DNA of 64,000 nucleotides from positions 682,001 to 746,000 of the forward strand of contig JAIWNE010000003.1 of assembly GCA_025331445.1 (NCBI GenBank), read 5' to 3'. The notes beneath the pieces were generated by a model. That model saw only the letters and a list, made by a program, of their open reading frames with translations. It did not search any database and had not been told where the DNA came from. This document shows, one piece after another, positions 23,872-37,828 of this stretch. This DNA is from Blakeslea trispora. Lineage: Eukaryota; Mucoromycota; Mucoromycetes; Mucorales; Choanephoraceae. The position numbers and the translations under genes are program-made. The first letter of the stretch is position 1. Each line of letters opens with the position of its first letter.

Positions 23872-25165
23872 TTAAAGTGGATATGCTGAAGGTATCCAAT
23901 AATCTTTGGTAGGTGTAGTTGAGAGTGGTAAGCTTTGATGTCGCCAGTTTTGACTACCGTCCATCAAGAGAGCCTGCTCAATTGATGCCATATTGACTGA
24001 TGATGCTGATGGTGCTGTTGTGGAAGGAAAGCGTGTGATTTGACAAAGTCGTTCATCCATGCCGGCTACCGTTAACAGTTCATGACGAAGATCAGAGGCT
24101 AAGCCACGAACTGTATGACGCAAGATAATCGAAGCTTGCATACCTTCTGTGAAGTCGCTACATTGAACCCATTGGCCATTGGTCTCCATAAAGAAAATAG
24201 GAGGCTCCAGTAAGTCGAGATCGATTTGAGCTGAGATATGATCATCTAGTACATTCAGCTCGATAGAAGCGATGCTATCAAATGAGATCATCATCTTAAA
24301 GTGGTAATTGCTATCTCGAATATGCCATGAAAATGCACGCTCATTCATCTTGTAAAAACACATTAGATCTTGCTGACTGATCTTCATACGGTGCCATGAT
24401 CCCACTGTTACTGCTGTAGCCGTAATCATGCCTGTCTGTTGTTGGAGGGATGAAACAAGTGTAGGTGTTGGTTGCAATGGTTCACTTTCTAGACAATATT
24501 CATGAGTGAGCTATTTGTTTTATATGTATTTTATATCTTTCTTTACCTAGTCGACGAGGCATGACAAACGATTGAGGCGTAGGCGAAGGAGATATTGTCA
24601 TGTTGTATATGTCATCATCAAGATCTTTAGGACCGGTGATGGAGATAGAAGGTGTGTCATATTGCTGAGATGCATTGAACATTTGAGAAAGGTTTGGTGG
24701 AGGTGGAGGTGGTGAAATAAATGAATTGGCTGAAATCATGTCAGAACTCCAAGCACGGTGAATAGGAGGTTTGCTGATGTTAGATTGCGGGAACATTTGT
24801 CGAGCAAACTGTTGCTGTTGTTGCTGTTGTTGTTGTAAATACCAATACGAAGAAGAAGCAGAAGAAGAAGGTGAATAGCCAGTGGCCTCAGCACATAATC
24901 TAGCTCTAGCTACTTCTTGCTCTTGGCGTATTAAAACACGTCTCTGAAGCATTTTCACTTTGGCTCTTCTGTTCTGAAACCAAATCTGAATAGATCGTTC
25001 TGGCATCTGCAACTTGAAGGCTAGCTGCTTTCTCATCTTGGAGTCAGGTGTTGCACTAACACTGAAAGTCTGTTCTAGGACGCTTAACTGAGAAGGAGTC
25101 ACACGAGTGCGCTTCTTTGAATCGTCCAGGTGAGTTTGGCTGGAGGGTGGGGGAGTAGCAGACAT
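23872..25165 (-). CDS. Homeodomain transcription factor
   Basis: DNA-binding regulator of the fungal homeobox class. Two exons (25165-24547 and 24488-23872) give 411 aa. The start is the first ATG (25165); the upstream in-frame extension lacks an ATG. The homeodomain spans about residues 17-76: KKRTRVTPSQLSVLEQTF, a typical loop, then the recognition helix IWFQNRRAKVK with invariant Trp, Phe, Asn and Arg. After it comes a polar region with poly-Gln (about nine residues) and a Pro run, features of activation domains. The second exon encodes about 200 residues (WHRMKISQQDLMCFY, IRDSNYHFKMMISFDSIASIE) that look folded and may correspond to the conserved C-terminal domain seen in some fungal homeobox proteins. 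The target genes cannot be inferred. Confidence 0.93.
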
Positions 25166-25220
25166 GATAAAGGAGTGTATAGGAAAGGAATGGATCAAAG
25201 TTACAAGTGAAGGGAGTGGA

Positions 25221-25229
25221 GTTTATATA
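25221..25229 (-). promoter_or_regulatory. TATA-like element of the homeobox gene
   Basis: Minus-strand TATATAAAC 56 nt before the start codon, followed by a short leader. Upstream the sequence is strongly purine-rich on the plus strand (AAGAAAGG type), a common fungal core-promoter feature. Confidence 0.4.
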
Positions 25230-28200
25230 TGTTTTCAAAGAAAAAGAAAAGGGGAGAGAGCTTTCTTTAGCTGCGAAAAAAGTAACGAAAAAGAAAGAAG
25301 ATTGAAAGGAAAGGAGACTTCTTCTAAAGAAAGAGGGAGGCGAGAGGATGGCTGAAGAAAAGAAATGGATATAAGAAAAGAAGGAGAAGGGAAGGCGGGT
25401 TTTGCCCTATAATTAAATCAATCGCTTGTTCAAATTGGTTTATTACACTTGCCTTTTATGTGCAAAGACAATACCTGTTCTGAGTTCAGTACAATGAAAG
25501 TATTATTTCTTTGTCTTTTTTTGTTTATCAAACAAAGAATTGACAACTCAACAAAGCGCAAGAAATAGATTTGATAGTGCGCCTTTCTTCTCTCTCTGTT
25601 GTGCTTGTTTTTTCTATGCTAGATAGTGATGGCTCTCAAACAGGCTTATTTTTGTTTTGTACAGCCACTTTTAATGAAGCATAGTTATAGCAAGCAACAA
25701 GACAAATTCCTCTGTTGTTCTATAATACAGCTATCAAAAGCAAGTTGGTAGTAACAAAAACAAACCCCAATAGATTAAAAGGAATAGCAATGCTTGTTTC
25801 TCAAATATTGAGGCTACGGCGTATATCTCCACGGTTTGCGAAAAAAAAAAGACTTTTTTTGAAATCGGATGTTGCTTTTACCTTCATATATGTTGCTAGC
25901 AGGCATAATTTTGATTTCCACAAAGTCGATTGACAACCTTAGTATTTATACAAACCTCTCTTTTTATGCAGCACTTTCCAGTTCGCTTTTCAAACCTTCT
26001 TTTTTCGCTCAATTGGTTCACTAGATACATACATTTTCATTGTGCATGAACTGATCATGAGAGATACGAATACACTTGTGAGAATACTCTATCTTTAAAA
26101 TCGATCTTGGAGAATTATAGAGAGAGTTGATAACCGTGGTTTGTGACAGAAATATCTAAGCATTCAATTACATGAGACACTATGCTATTAGACAACAGCA
26201 AATTGTGGCAATGACGAAGGCTATATCAGCAGTCAATATTAAACATTATGGATAAATTGTTTATTTGATTTATGAATAGGATCAATCTCTCCGAATATAT
26301 ACGTTCTGTTATGCATCAGAAAAAAAAAAAAGGATAATGCAGCGCTTGAACTTTCTTGAGCACTCCATTTGACTGACATAAGGACTTTTCCTAAGCCTTT
26401 GCGCTGAATAATTGATTCATATAGCTTTCATGTTATTCCAATCTCGTTCGTTCGTGCTGTAGTTTGTCAATCTACTGCTCTACTTTTTGGTACGGAGACT
26501 AATTCTTATTAGGCTGATGCCTTCTTTCTGTCAGGCTTTAACCTTGATATCTATTGACTACTAATCTATAAGGAGTTTCAAATTACTAAGGTGTGAAATT
26601 GCGCTGGATTTAGTAAACAGGTATTTTCGGGACCTCTCCTTCAGCATAATTTTTCATTTCAATAAGCCCCTTTGCCATATAGCTGAAGCCTATGTCAATC
26701 GCGATCTATCCATCCTATCCAGGTTCATTGTCATAGGTTTTTCCCGCTATCTCGAAGTAGATATGTTAAGTATATTGCTTTTTTTTTCCAAATCTGATGC
26801 TTTCTGCTATCCAACTCATTATGTCTGACTTTGTTACTTTTCGCATTTTGCCCCGACTTAGCCGAAAGGTTATAGTCCCAGCAAGCTTAACTATTTTCGA
26901 CTTCGGTATCAAGAATCGCATTTTCTTCTCTTTTTGCAAGTGGATAGACCCCTCACTCTTTGATTCAGTAGCTTTAGTTTGTAAGATTATCCAGTTGATT
27001 TTAAATAATCAGTGCCTTGATTTACCCCCTTTCTTCATTTGTTTGCCCTCATATCAAAAGTACTATGATTTGTCATTATCCTTTGGCTTGTGTTTTATTC
27101 CACTTGTGTTTATTCTCGCCACTCAATAGAAACTGCCGTCACTGATTCTTAAGAATACTACCTTATTGAGTGCTATTTGTCATCTAGACACTCCCTACCA
27201 GCATCTCGTGTCAAGCCAACATTGTTACCAGTCTTTTTTTGAAACATGACTCTACCTAGTAAACGTTTATTGACCTCTTATTTTTTCAATGTGATATGTG
27301 TATAGCATTGAGTGTTTGCGACCTTACTTCTTTTAGGTACTATGCAATTCTCTTCAAGCTTATTCAATTTAATTTACTGGCTATCAATGCCTTCCAGTAA
27401 CCTTTCGCTAAGCAATTTACTCATTCAATGAGAACATTTTGTGTCTAAATGAATAGACTTCATGTTATTTTCGCTATCAATCATCTATGTTTTCCCAAGC
27501 TGAATGTTTTTATTTTTGGCATATGGCTTTCACAAATTTGCAAACAGGCATTCTTTGCTGTCTCATTGACTTCTGCTTCACACTTTATTGGCTCAATACC
27601 CCTCTCCTGTTAGCTGTTTTTGAGGTGATGCCAAAGAAGTATTACTCGTCTTTCTTTTTTTCTATCGATTTGTTTGCACAATCATAGAGTTCTTAATCAT
27701 TTAATCTTTTGCCCCATTCAGATCCTGCTTTCACTTTACAATTATTTACCAACATTGATGACCAATGCTTATTCGAGAATTGGTAATTCCAATGGCTTAG
27801 AATGATTCCATTGTCCTATGTTCTTTATAGCTTGTGCTCTAATATTGGCATGCTAAAGACTTTGTTGCTGTTGATCTTTTCACAGTCCAAATTGTTTTTG
27901 TCTAATTGGTTTTTTAAGCATCATTTCCAATCTTCTTGAACGTTAAAGAAGAAAATTTCATATGTTGTATATGCCAAAGCTCAAACGCCATCAAACTAGA
28001 AATATATCTTTGTTTCTTGTTTTCTGTTTGTTTATGCGTCTCTCTTTTTCCAAAACCAATCTTTAAAAAGCTTTTGTTAACATCGCACATTGCAATTATA
28101 TCCATTGCTTTCAATTTACTTTTTTAGCTAATTTGGTTTTCGAGAAATCAAAAAAAGTATTTCCGAATAAAGTGCAATTGATCGACAGTGTTGTGTAGAT

Positions 28201-29317
28201 GATACAAGCACCAAACTTTGAAGTATCCAAAAATGGACATTAGTCGGAGACCAAAACGCGATTGATTTTTGAGAAAGGAACATTGTGATATAGTAGTTAC
28301 AAGTAGGAATTCCATTATATTACCTGAGGTTTTCTCACTTGCTTCAAATGCTTAGCAATTCAGTATATGAAGAGCAGAAAGCTAAAGGACAACAAAAAAC
28401 TAACAAAAAAAAAGAAAGGAGCCTTAGGCTGAAAATATATCAGGTCTTAATTTGGCGGAATTTGACATTCAGCACAAGTTATGTTTATATAAATATACAT
28501 CAGACTGCACCTATTCATGTATATCATTGAGCAGCTTTAATAATGACAAGCAAATAAAGCCGCAATTTGATATGATGTGCATTTTTCAAACTGTAAGGTG
28601 GTATTCGAGTTTTAAAAGAATGCAAGCATGATTATCATCATGACTTGCTCAGTCCTTCATTTTATTCAATATTTGACTACTCCTGATTTTCGCCTAATGA
28701 GCAGCCTCCTTCTCTGTTCAACATATATGTTTCCAAGAGACGATCTAAACACATATGGTCTTGTTCCGTACTGAAGCCATACAAATGTGCCACATGGTTT
28801 TAGTTTTCCTGGTTTCGAAGCAAACCATGACGAAGGAAAACAATAGCCAATTGACTCTCCTCTATTAGCTCAGCCTCTACAAAAGAAGTCCTTTTCATGC
28901 AAAAAGAGAGAGAGAGAGAGAGAGAGAGAAACACACAATATTCCTTATTTTATCAAATACGATGCAATATTGAGTTCAAGGAGTTTCTTAAGGAAGATAG
29001 GAGCCAGAGAGTAAGAAAGCGGAAGAAAAGGGGGGAACAGAAGGCTACCGAAAATGGGAAGATGATATCGAGAGCTAATTATGATGTCGATATGTGTGTT
29101 GTTGGTGTGTTGTTGGTGTACAACGTTCGTATTACTTCAATTGTAAGCATTGCGCGTGTTCACACACAATTTTTTAATTGTTCTGAATTTTTATTTATTT
29201 ATTTATTTTTTTGAAAAAAGGCTCTTTTTCTTTCCTTTCCCCCTTTTTTTCTTTATCTATTCTTTATTTTTTTTTCTATTTCCTCTTGAATTGTTAGAAG
29301 TCTCAAGAGAAATAGGG
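25230..29317. other. 4-kb intergenic region, pyrimidine-skewed, no recognisable gene
   Basis: No gene, tRNA or transposase recognised in about 4 kb. From about 26500 to 28130 the plus strand is clearly richer in T and C than in A and G, with many short frames full of Phe, Leu and Ser; the longest is 110 codons (26797-27129). The skew could mark a long untranslated or non-coding transcript, or an old element. A GA dinucleotide run lies at 28903-28929, followed by T-rich leader sequence of the PKA gene. Confidence 0.45.
28903..28929. repeat. (GA)n microsatellite
   Basis: Short perfect GA tract about 390 bp upstream of the PKA catalytic subunit gene, probably within its promoter or leader. Confidence 0.9.
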
Positions 29318-30931
<1,614 letters not shown>

Positions 30932-33289
30932 TTGAGAAAAAAAAAAAGAAATACCCTTTATATATAACCACATAGTGCTTCTAATTATAAAATAAACAAA
31001 CATTCATTCGTTAATTTTCATTTTAAAAATACAGTCAACACATTCTTGTCGTACAATAGATGACAAAAAAAAAGAAACACGACTCATCACCCAGCAGATA
31101 ATTAAAGAGGGAGTATATCATAATATAGAGAAATAAGAGTAGGATGTACAGTCTAGAGTTGCAAAAAGCAAATTCCTTTGATCATGTTACTGTCTTGGTA
31201 ATTTTTATGCAGTTACAATTTTGTCTCATTAAGCTGAGTTACTCTTAACCATGTTTATTTATTCTGATTGATCATGAGAGCGCAAATAGTTTTTTTTTTT
31301 TTTTTTTCATTTTTGTAATAACAACCATCTATTGACAAAGCCACCTGTGACTAAGCTTTACAAACTTTTATAGACCTGAGAAACTGCAGGCAATTCAAAA
31401 AGCATTTTTTTTTCTTTTCTTCTTTAAGATTGTCGGATATTGAAGCACTAAGAATTAATCGCTTGACAACACAAGAAGGAAAACAGGCACACGCAAAGTG
31501 TCTTGAATTATTGTACTTATTGAAAATTTCGTTTTCAGATAGGTTTTGATGTAAGCTAACATTGATTGTATTTTTTTTTTTGAACAGGGCTCTTTTTAGG
31601 TTATCATAATTGTACAAAGAACGTCTCAAGCCCTTGTCAATCAATTCATGTAGTAGATGAGATCAACAGTGTAACATGAAATCAGTAGTTGGTTTCAATT
31701 TCTGCGCTAAAGGCTTATGTTATCTGTGCTTCTTTACATTATTGTTGACTGATGCAATGTTTCATCGTTTGTGAATTCCAAGAAAAAGACAAGAACGTTG
31801 TTCCGCAAGTCTGAAGTAAGCTGAGACATATTCCTTTGTTTGATTATGTATGTTTGGGGAGTCATTCGTTATAAATTCTTTGGAGTTGTTTGTATTTCGA
31901 AATCAGTGACATCTATCCAAGTTCTCTGTTTCTATGTCTATATTGTACCAAACACCTGTCAATTTGAAAATGGAACACCCAAACAGACTCTGCTCTAAGC
32001 AGAGTAAACAAATACCTATAATAAAGTTCGGATGGAATGCATTGATTCCAAAATATCTCATGATTTCTTGTGTCACAAATGTCTCAAAGATCTTAGTGTT
32101 CGCTTTTTTTTCCTCACACAAGTTGAACAGAAATTCATGAAAGTACCAAAGTAAAATTGGAGCGAATAAAAAAATTGAATAAATTAAGAGCAGAAGAGAA
32201 ATGGTTAATGCAATGAGAACAAAATAAACGAAAAATCTTGCTAATTCTTACCATATGAAGGGCCCGAATTTGTTCTAAAGACGATGGATATAAAGATGCA
32301 TTGGAGACGACGAGTGTGTGCCCGAGCCTGTTTGTGCGCTTAATCAATTATAGACATGTCAGCATTACTTTACTTGTGATTCAAGTTGAGACTGTATAAC
32401 TATGTTTACAAGAACTATTTGGGTAAGCTTTGTTTGTTTAACATACTATGGCTATTTCTCTTTCTTAGCAAATTTCATCCTGATTGTTTAACGCCAATAA
32501 CTTTATATAAGGAACATCCTGTTTTCGCCATATAGCTCATTGCTATCTTGAACTAGTTTTTCTTTTGTAAAGCAGTTCTAACTGATTCATGTTTTGATTT
32601 ACGGATTATTCGATCTTTTTCTATCCCTGTATGACTTGAAGTTTAACATTTTAAAAATGAGTGAATAGTCTCAAGTTATATAAACTGTACGCATGTACTG
32701 CTTGAAGAGACAAGTGATAACTGTTTTTATTGACACTGAGACGGAACCACTCAGTTCAGCATTAATTATTTTAAAGCTTGGCACTCTACACCCTGAGTCA
32801 TTATAACTATCGTTTAGCACTAATTGTGTCAATTTACAAAAAAAAAAAAAAAGCAGCAACTGAGACTTAAATTATTGAATACAAACATCAGTGCATTTGT
32901 TTACACCACTTCTATTTACGGATTGTGTCTCTCCACACTTCCGAAAATGAATTGTTACATGCAGCTTGAGGCACTTTTCAAACTACAGACCAATAGAGTG
33001 AGTTTTAATGTAAATTTTGAGCGGCTAACAAAAAATAGAAATTGGTGTCAAAAATGTATTGCTCTTGACATTCTAAAGAAAAAAGATAAATCAGAGGGAG
33101 ATCTAACTGAACAAAATGAAAGACGGCTTGTGAAATGTCAAGAAATAGATCTTTTGTAGACTTTTTGGATCTTATCAAGTATGTGCATAAAGAAAACGAA
33201 AGCATATGATGCTCAATAACTGTTTGCATCAGGCAATAAGAGAAGAAATAGAAATGGTAGAAACCAACAAATTAGTGCTTATATTGTAC
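30932..33289. other. Intergenic region, no recognisable gene
   Basis: AT-rich with long T and A runs. A few stretches on either strand (for example around 31380-31640, minus, and 32140-32340) have slightly coding-like peptides but are broken by stops and show no known motif. Nothing here can be called a gene. Confidence 0.45.
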
Positions 33290-34390
33290 TTAATTTAGAA
33301 TACCTGTACGAACAAAGAAAGACTCTTCCCCTTCTCCCTCCACCCCCTTTCTCTCTCGCATCCTCCCTTCCAAAATTATGCATGTTGGGAACCTAATGAA
33401 TATTCCCGGTTGAAAGAAAGAAGAGAATACCCATTGTGGCGGTCGTGATGGAGTTAAAATGGATACTAATGTTGATGGATATGATAGAGATGCGTCATCT
33501 ATGGAAATCAATGCGTCATCGACTGAATAACAGGACATATTAGCAGTAAGAAAGCCTGCTTCTGTAGTTTTCTACGAATGTTCGATGACAATTAGATGGG
33601 AAAATTTTGTTGTAGTTTTAGAATATCAATTCGCGTCCTACCTAAACAAGATTTCAAGTAACTCTGCTGCATCTTTCATTGTTTTGCTATACCATCAATT
33701 TCCAAAAACTTTGATTTGAAATACTTGTAACAAGGTCATCTTCAGCGACTTTTAATATTTTTGTCATTATCCTTGGCCAAAGCTTGGATGCATTGAGCGG
33801 AAAACTCATTGAAGCCTTATTTTAGCGAGTAATTGACAGACCCCAACACTGAACTTTTAGATTGAGCGACTATTCTAGCAACCAATTCCTTTTCTTCTAC
33901 TCTTGGCTATTTCAAAAAATCGCTTTTTCGATTCATTTGATTAACCAGTCAGGTTTTCACTGCTTGATGTCGAAGCAAATTTAGGTCACAGAAGTTGCAT
34001 GTTCGGAATACAAACCATCATAACTCCCTCAAATGCCACAGACAAAGCAAAGGCAACCTGTTCTTCGTCACTGATATTAAGTCTATTTTGTATTTTTCCA
34101 ATGTGCCTTGCACATTAGATAGTCTAGTTATCTCAATGCGTATAGATTAATCTTTGCTTCTGCTTATTAGTCTTGCATTAAAATATTTTTCTTTGTTTCA
34201 GTAAGAGGCTTAGAAGCAAAATTGCCTCCGTCTGAGCAATACAAATCCCCCTTGATATTAAACGGCAACATTGCTGACTAATCTGATAGTTTGATGGACA
34301 AACCCCTTTTGTTTTTGCTGCAATATACGCCCAAGCAACAAGTAGAGTACTAGCTATCTCAACCATATTTGTTGTAAAAGAAATCACTTT
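33290..34390 (-). pseudogene. Decayed coding sequence of unknown family
   Basis: Several minus-strand blocks read with coding texture but in changing frames and with stops: about 34178-34387 (MVEIASTLLVAWAYIAAK), 34000-34145 (RIEITRLSNVQGTLEKYKID, then ISDEEQVAFALSVAFEG after a one-base frame change), 33795-33910 (RVEEKELVARIVAQSKS) and 33290-33538 (82-codon frame beginning MSCYSVDD). Order and strand agree with a single decayed gene, but I recognise no family. The last block starts with an ATG and could be an independent small gene. Confidence 0.35.
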
Positions 34391-34536
34391 ATATTTAGTA
34401 CTAGAAGAAAAAGAATAGATGAATATTTTTTTTATTAAACATTGTTCTGATCAACAGAATATTAGAGTGGTAGTAAGGTAAAGTTCTTATATACAGATTA
34501 TAGACAGCTAGGTAAGATCATTTGCTTTCTTTTTTT

Positions 34537-35238
34537 TTAGTTGTGGCGCTTAAAGTAATGAAATAACTTGCTTGGCAAATGGCTTGCATTGCTCTTGGGA
34601 GTTTTCTTTTCTCTAATACAGGCAGGCTGAGCAAGTCCGTGATTGAGCTTTGATTTCTTATTGCCCTGGAACACATGCATAATAGACTTGAATGAACTGA
34701 AAGAAGATGTGGACTTTCGCTTGGTCAACAAAACTCGGTCAGGACGACTAGCATTGCTATGGTCAATATCGTTTTGTGGAACAGATTCCTTTTGTTCTTG
34801 TTGAATAGCCTTCGGGCTATGTGGTTTAGCTGGAATAGCAGACAGTAAATTAAGAGGCTCATCTACAACGGGAAACATTTCGATGTATCTAGCTAATTCC
34901 TCTTCGGCATCATCACCAATATCGCTGCTCCTTGTAGAATCAAGGTCTGGGGTATAGCAAAAGTAGTCATTATTGTCATCATTTTCTGGAGCAACGACAT
35001 TGCTGTATTCGAACCAAGAAGCTATCAAATCGTCGGAAAATGTATTCATGTAAGGTGGGCGAGCGCCACCAGGTTGCAATAGCTCAGAAAATTGAATAGA
35101 GGGTATATCATTCTCTTCAAGTTTATTTGAAAAGAAGTCCTGGAGGATCCAATCTGCTGTTTGGGGTATTTTTGTGCTTGGACATGCTGATAATTTAGAT
35201 GTTGTAGAGGCAGGAGGAAATAGAATGGATTCTGACAT
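34537..35238 (-). CDS. Hypothetical protein, intronless, acidic/Ser-rich
   Basis: One uninterrupted exon of 233 codons. The start is the ATG at 35238 (MSESILFPP); upstream in-frame sequence is AT-rich leader. The N-terminal half is acidic with Asp/Asn-rich segments (DDNNDYFCYTPDLD, DDAEEELARYIEMFP). The C-terminal third is basic with a Lys-Arg-Lys followed by a Ser run (TKRKSTSSFSSFKSIMHVF) and ends LPSKLFHYFKRHN. No signal peptide, membrane segment or enzyme motif is visible. The acid/basic layout would suit a regulatory or nuclear protein, but I do not recognise the family and assign no function. Confidence 0.7.
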   Translation of the reverse strand: MSESILFPPASTTSKLSACPSTKIPQTADWILQDFFSNKLEENDIPSIQFSELLQPGGARPPYMNTFSDDLIASWFEYSNVVAPENDDNNDYFCYTPDLDSTRSSDIGDDAEEELARYIEMFPVVDEPLNLLSAIPAKPHSPKAIQQEQKESVPQNDIDHSNASRPDRVLLTKRKSTSSFSSFKSIMHVFQGNKKSKLNHGLAQPACIREKKTPKSNASHLPSKLFHYFKRHN

Positions 35239-37253
35239 GATCCCAAAAGAAAAAATATATAGAAGAATGAATGAAGAGAAAAAAATGAATAGCTCAATCA
35301 TGACATTTATATTTGTCTTTTTCTTTGTAATATATAATACGATCAACTCAGATATGATTTCCGCATGTCAGTCGCATGGGCTTTACTGCAAAAGAAAAAA
35401 AGACAATCAATACACTAAATGAAAGAATTTGAAGTACAAAAAAAGAAACTAAAAACTTAAAGTATTTAAGGTGCATGGGTTGCACTGACGTCTGTGGCCT
35501 TACTATGAAGCCAAGGTTGATGTTGCTATCTAGAGCACTTTTTTTTTTAATTGCAACTCTAAGAAAAATGCTGCACTCATCATTCCCATACGATAACATA
35601 TGGCTAGAATCTGTGTTACTTGAAGAACAAAAAAGATACGCCATACTGTCATTGTAGTACCAACCCTTTGAAACAAATTCGTCATTCAGAAACCGATCTT
35701 TTTTTTTTTTCGAAACAATGAATATACTTGTAGAGATTTGCCATAATGAAAATAAAAAAAAATGAAGAGTTTATTAAGCCATGACTCAATTTAATTAAAC
35801 CGTTAACCTAGTGATCTCATTACTGGAAATAACTTCTCAACGACTATTTCATGCGTTGAACACAACAATAAACAAAATGTTTAATTGCCCTGTTCTCACC
35901 CCTTAATATTGATCAACGACATCCTTGAATGCAACATGATGAGCTTAATACAAGGGCTGAGAAAAACATCTTTCACATAGAGCTCTTTTTTTGGGCAAAA
36001 ATCAGTCCACACAATGAAATTTACAATAGTAATTATTTGATTTGAATTCTAACTCTCGAAATCAATCTGGTTTTACACAAGAACACATTAGATAAGTAAG
36101 CTATATTCTGGGATATCTCCTTTGCCATAACTAGTTTTCTCTCCTTTTAAAAATAACAAAAGTAATATTGGATATTGTGCACATGTCTGTTACCAAAAAT
36201 AAAAATAAAGGCAGATCCACAAAGTAAAGAAAAATGAATGTTGTATCGTTAATAAAAACATCCTGTTATAATAAGGTATATATTTACTGTTTTACTCTAT
36301 GGAAGATTCATTTTGAGTTTGGTGGATAAGTAAGTCAATATATTTTGCCTGTAACAGAAAGCGCGCTCTTTTTTTTTCTCTTTTGTAACCTGATCTTAAA
36401 GACAGAAATCCAGGGGGGGGGGGAGGGATATACAAGTAAACCACATAGAAAATATACTTTGATATTTAAGTTCTTACTATTCTATTCGTGAGCTAGATGA
36501 GTTGGATAATAGCAACACGGAAAGCCTTTATTGAGGGCTTGCAATGAGTACCTTCAATTTTCTTTCAATTGTAAATCCTATTTCTGATCATTGCAGACCC
36601 TTTGTACCGATAATTACGCGTGTAACAACAAATTAACTGCCATAAATCCCAGACGCGTCCAATGAAATCATTTAATACATCATTTCTGGAAATAGATTGC
36701 ACCCTGACAAAGAATATTGTACAAAGACGTTCAGATTACATGCTTCAAGTCCCGCAGTTAAGCAATAACAACTTTCCGTACAAGCAATAATATGAAATCA
36801 GTACAAGAAGAATGCATCCAATGTTGAGCTTAGCTAACATATTAGGCTTGATGCGTCTCAAAGAAGCATGTTTGCTTGCTTTGTCAAAAAAGTTGTAATT
36901 CCTAGTGCAATATGTACAAGTAAAGATGATGATTCACTAGTGCTCTTGAATAGTTTTGCCGCTGGTCTACAAATGAGCGTCACACTTGAGCCTTGCACTA
37001 GCAATAGGTTTACTTGAGCAAATTTATAGAATAAGTTTGTTAACATGAGCCATCTATTTGGGCTTCTTTTATTTGTTTTGGAAATACTACAATCTTTTTC
37101 TTTTTCTTGGCTTCGAGCCTTAACCTTTCATGTCTGAATAACGCCATTCAACATCGATTTTAAAGCAACCCTTCTTTTGGCTGTGTTGTTTAAATGGCCC
37201 TTGATGTCATAACCACCAACTTACTAACCGTACTATTGAATGCTTTTTTTTTT
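35239..37253. other. Intergenic region with possible coding fossils
   Basis: Mostly AT-rich. An 11-G run lies at 36413-36423. A minus-strand frame at 36858-37046 and a short block near 37130-37180 (reading CFKIDVEWRYSDMKG before a stop) have coding texture and lie directly downstream of the pseudogene at 37254-37828, so they may be further remains of it. Confidence 0.35.
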
Positions 37254-37828
37254 TCATAAAAATGTGTTTACCAAAAGAAAGGCACCTTGCTCTTTATTTC
37301 TCATGTTCTGAACTCGAATGGAGCGATTGGAACTACTCCTAGAACTATATAAACTATCATCAGCTGTTTGATGGTGAATGACAGCTTCTGTCTAGATAAC
37401 ATTCAGCATCGATAATTTACGTCAGATATACAACAACAAGAAAATGAAATATAGACTTAGGAGCATTTTATTGGAATAAGACTTACAATAGAATGGTCAT
37501 CGCTTAGAAGCAACTTTAAGCTATTTTGGTTCCATGCAACATGGGTATGTTTCCCGAAATTGACGTAGGTCATTAGCTTATTACTTGAAGTGTAAGTTTT
37601 GTTTGAGAGACGCATATAAAAACTTCTCTGGGGTCAACCAGATTGTGCCCCACCAAGACACAAATGAATAGGTAACACTAGTTTCTGCAAATCTGTAGCA
37701 CCCAGCAGTTCTTTAGTTTTCTGTATCATTAGATTGCTGCAAGTTGATAGTTCAAATGCTAAAGTGTCTACATATTTGTTTGAGCTATCTTGATGATCAC
37801 CTTGCCCATTTCCTACAGAGCATTTATG
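37254..37828 (-). pseudogene. Decayed gene of unknown family with one in-frame TGA
   Basis: On the minus strand a single frame runs from 37828 to a GT donor after 37487, with one internal TGA (after AQSG), and joins in phase through GTAAGT...TATCTAG to a second block at 37391-37254 ending in TGA. Peptide blocks include YVDTLAFELSTCSNLMIQKT, ELLGATDLQKLVLPIHLCLG, MTYVNFGKHTHVAWNQNSLK and TEAVIHHQTADDSLY. The composition is clearly coding-like and unlike the flanks. There is no start codon at the 5' side and no family I recognise. It could be a transposon-encoded or recently lost gene. A readthrough or sequencing error at the TGA is the alternative. Confidence 0.5.

Noticed and set aside
25165..25198. 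Upstream extension of the homeobox protein start
   Set aside because: The extension would begin at a TTG, and the first ATG is 25165, so the shorter protein is preferred.
26797..27129. 110-codon plus-strand open frame
   Set aside because: Pyrimidine-skewed DNA gives Phe/Leu/Ser/Ile-rich frames; no motif, no start context, no neighbouring exon.
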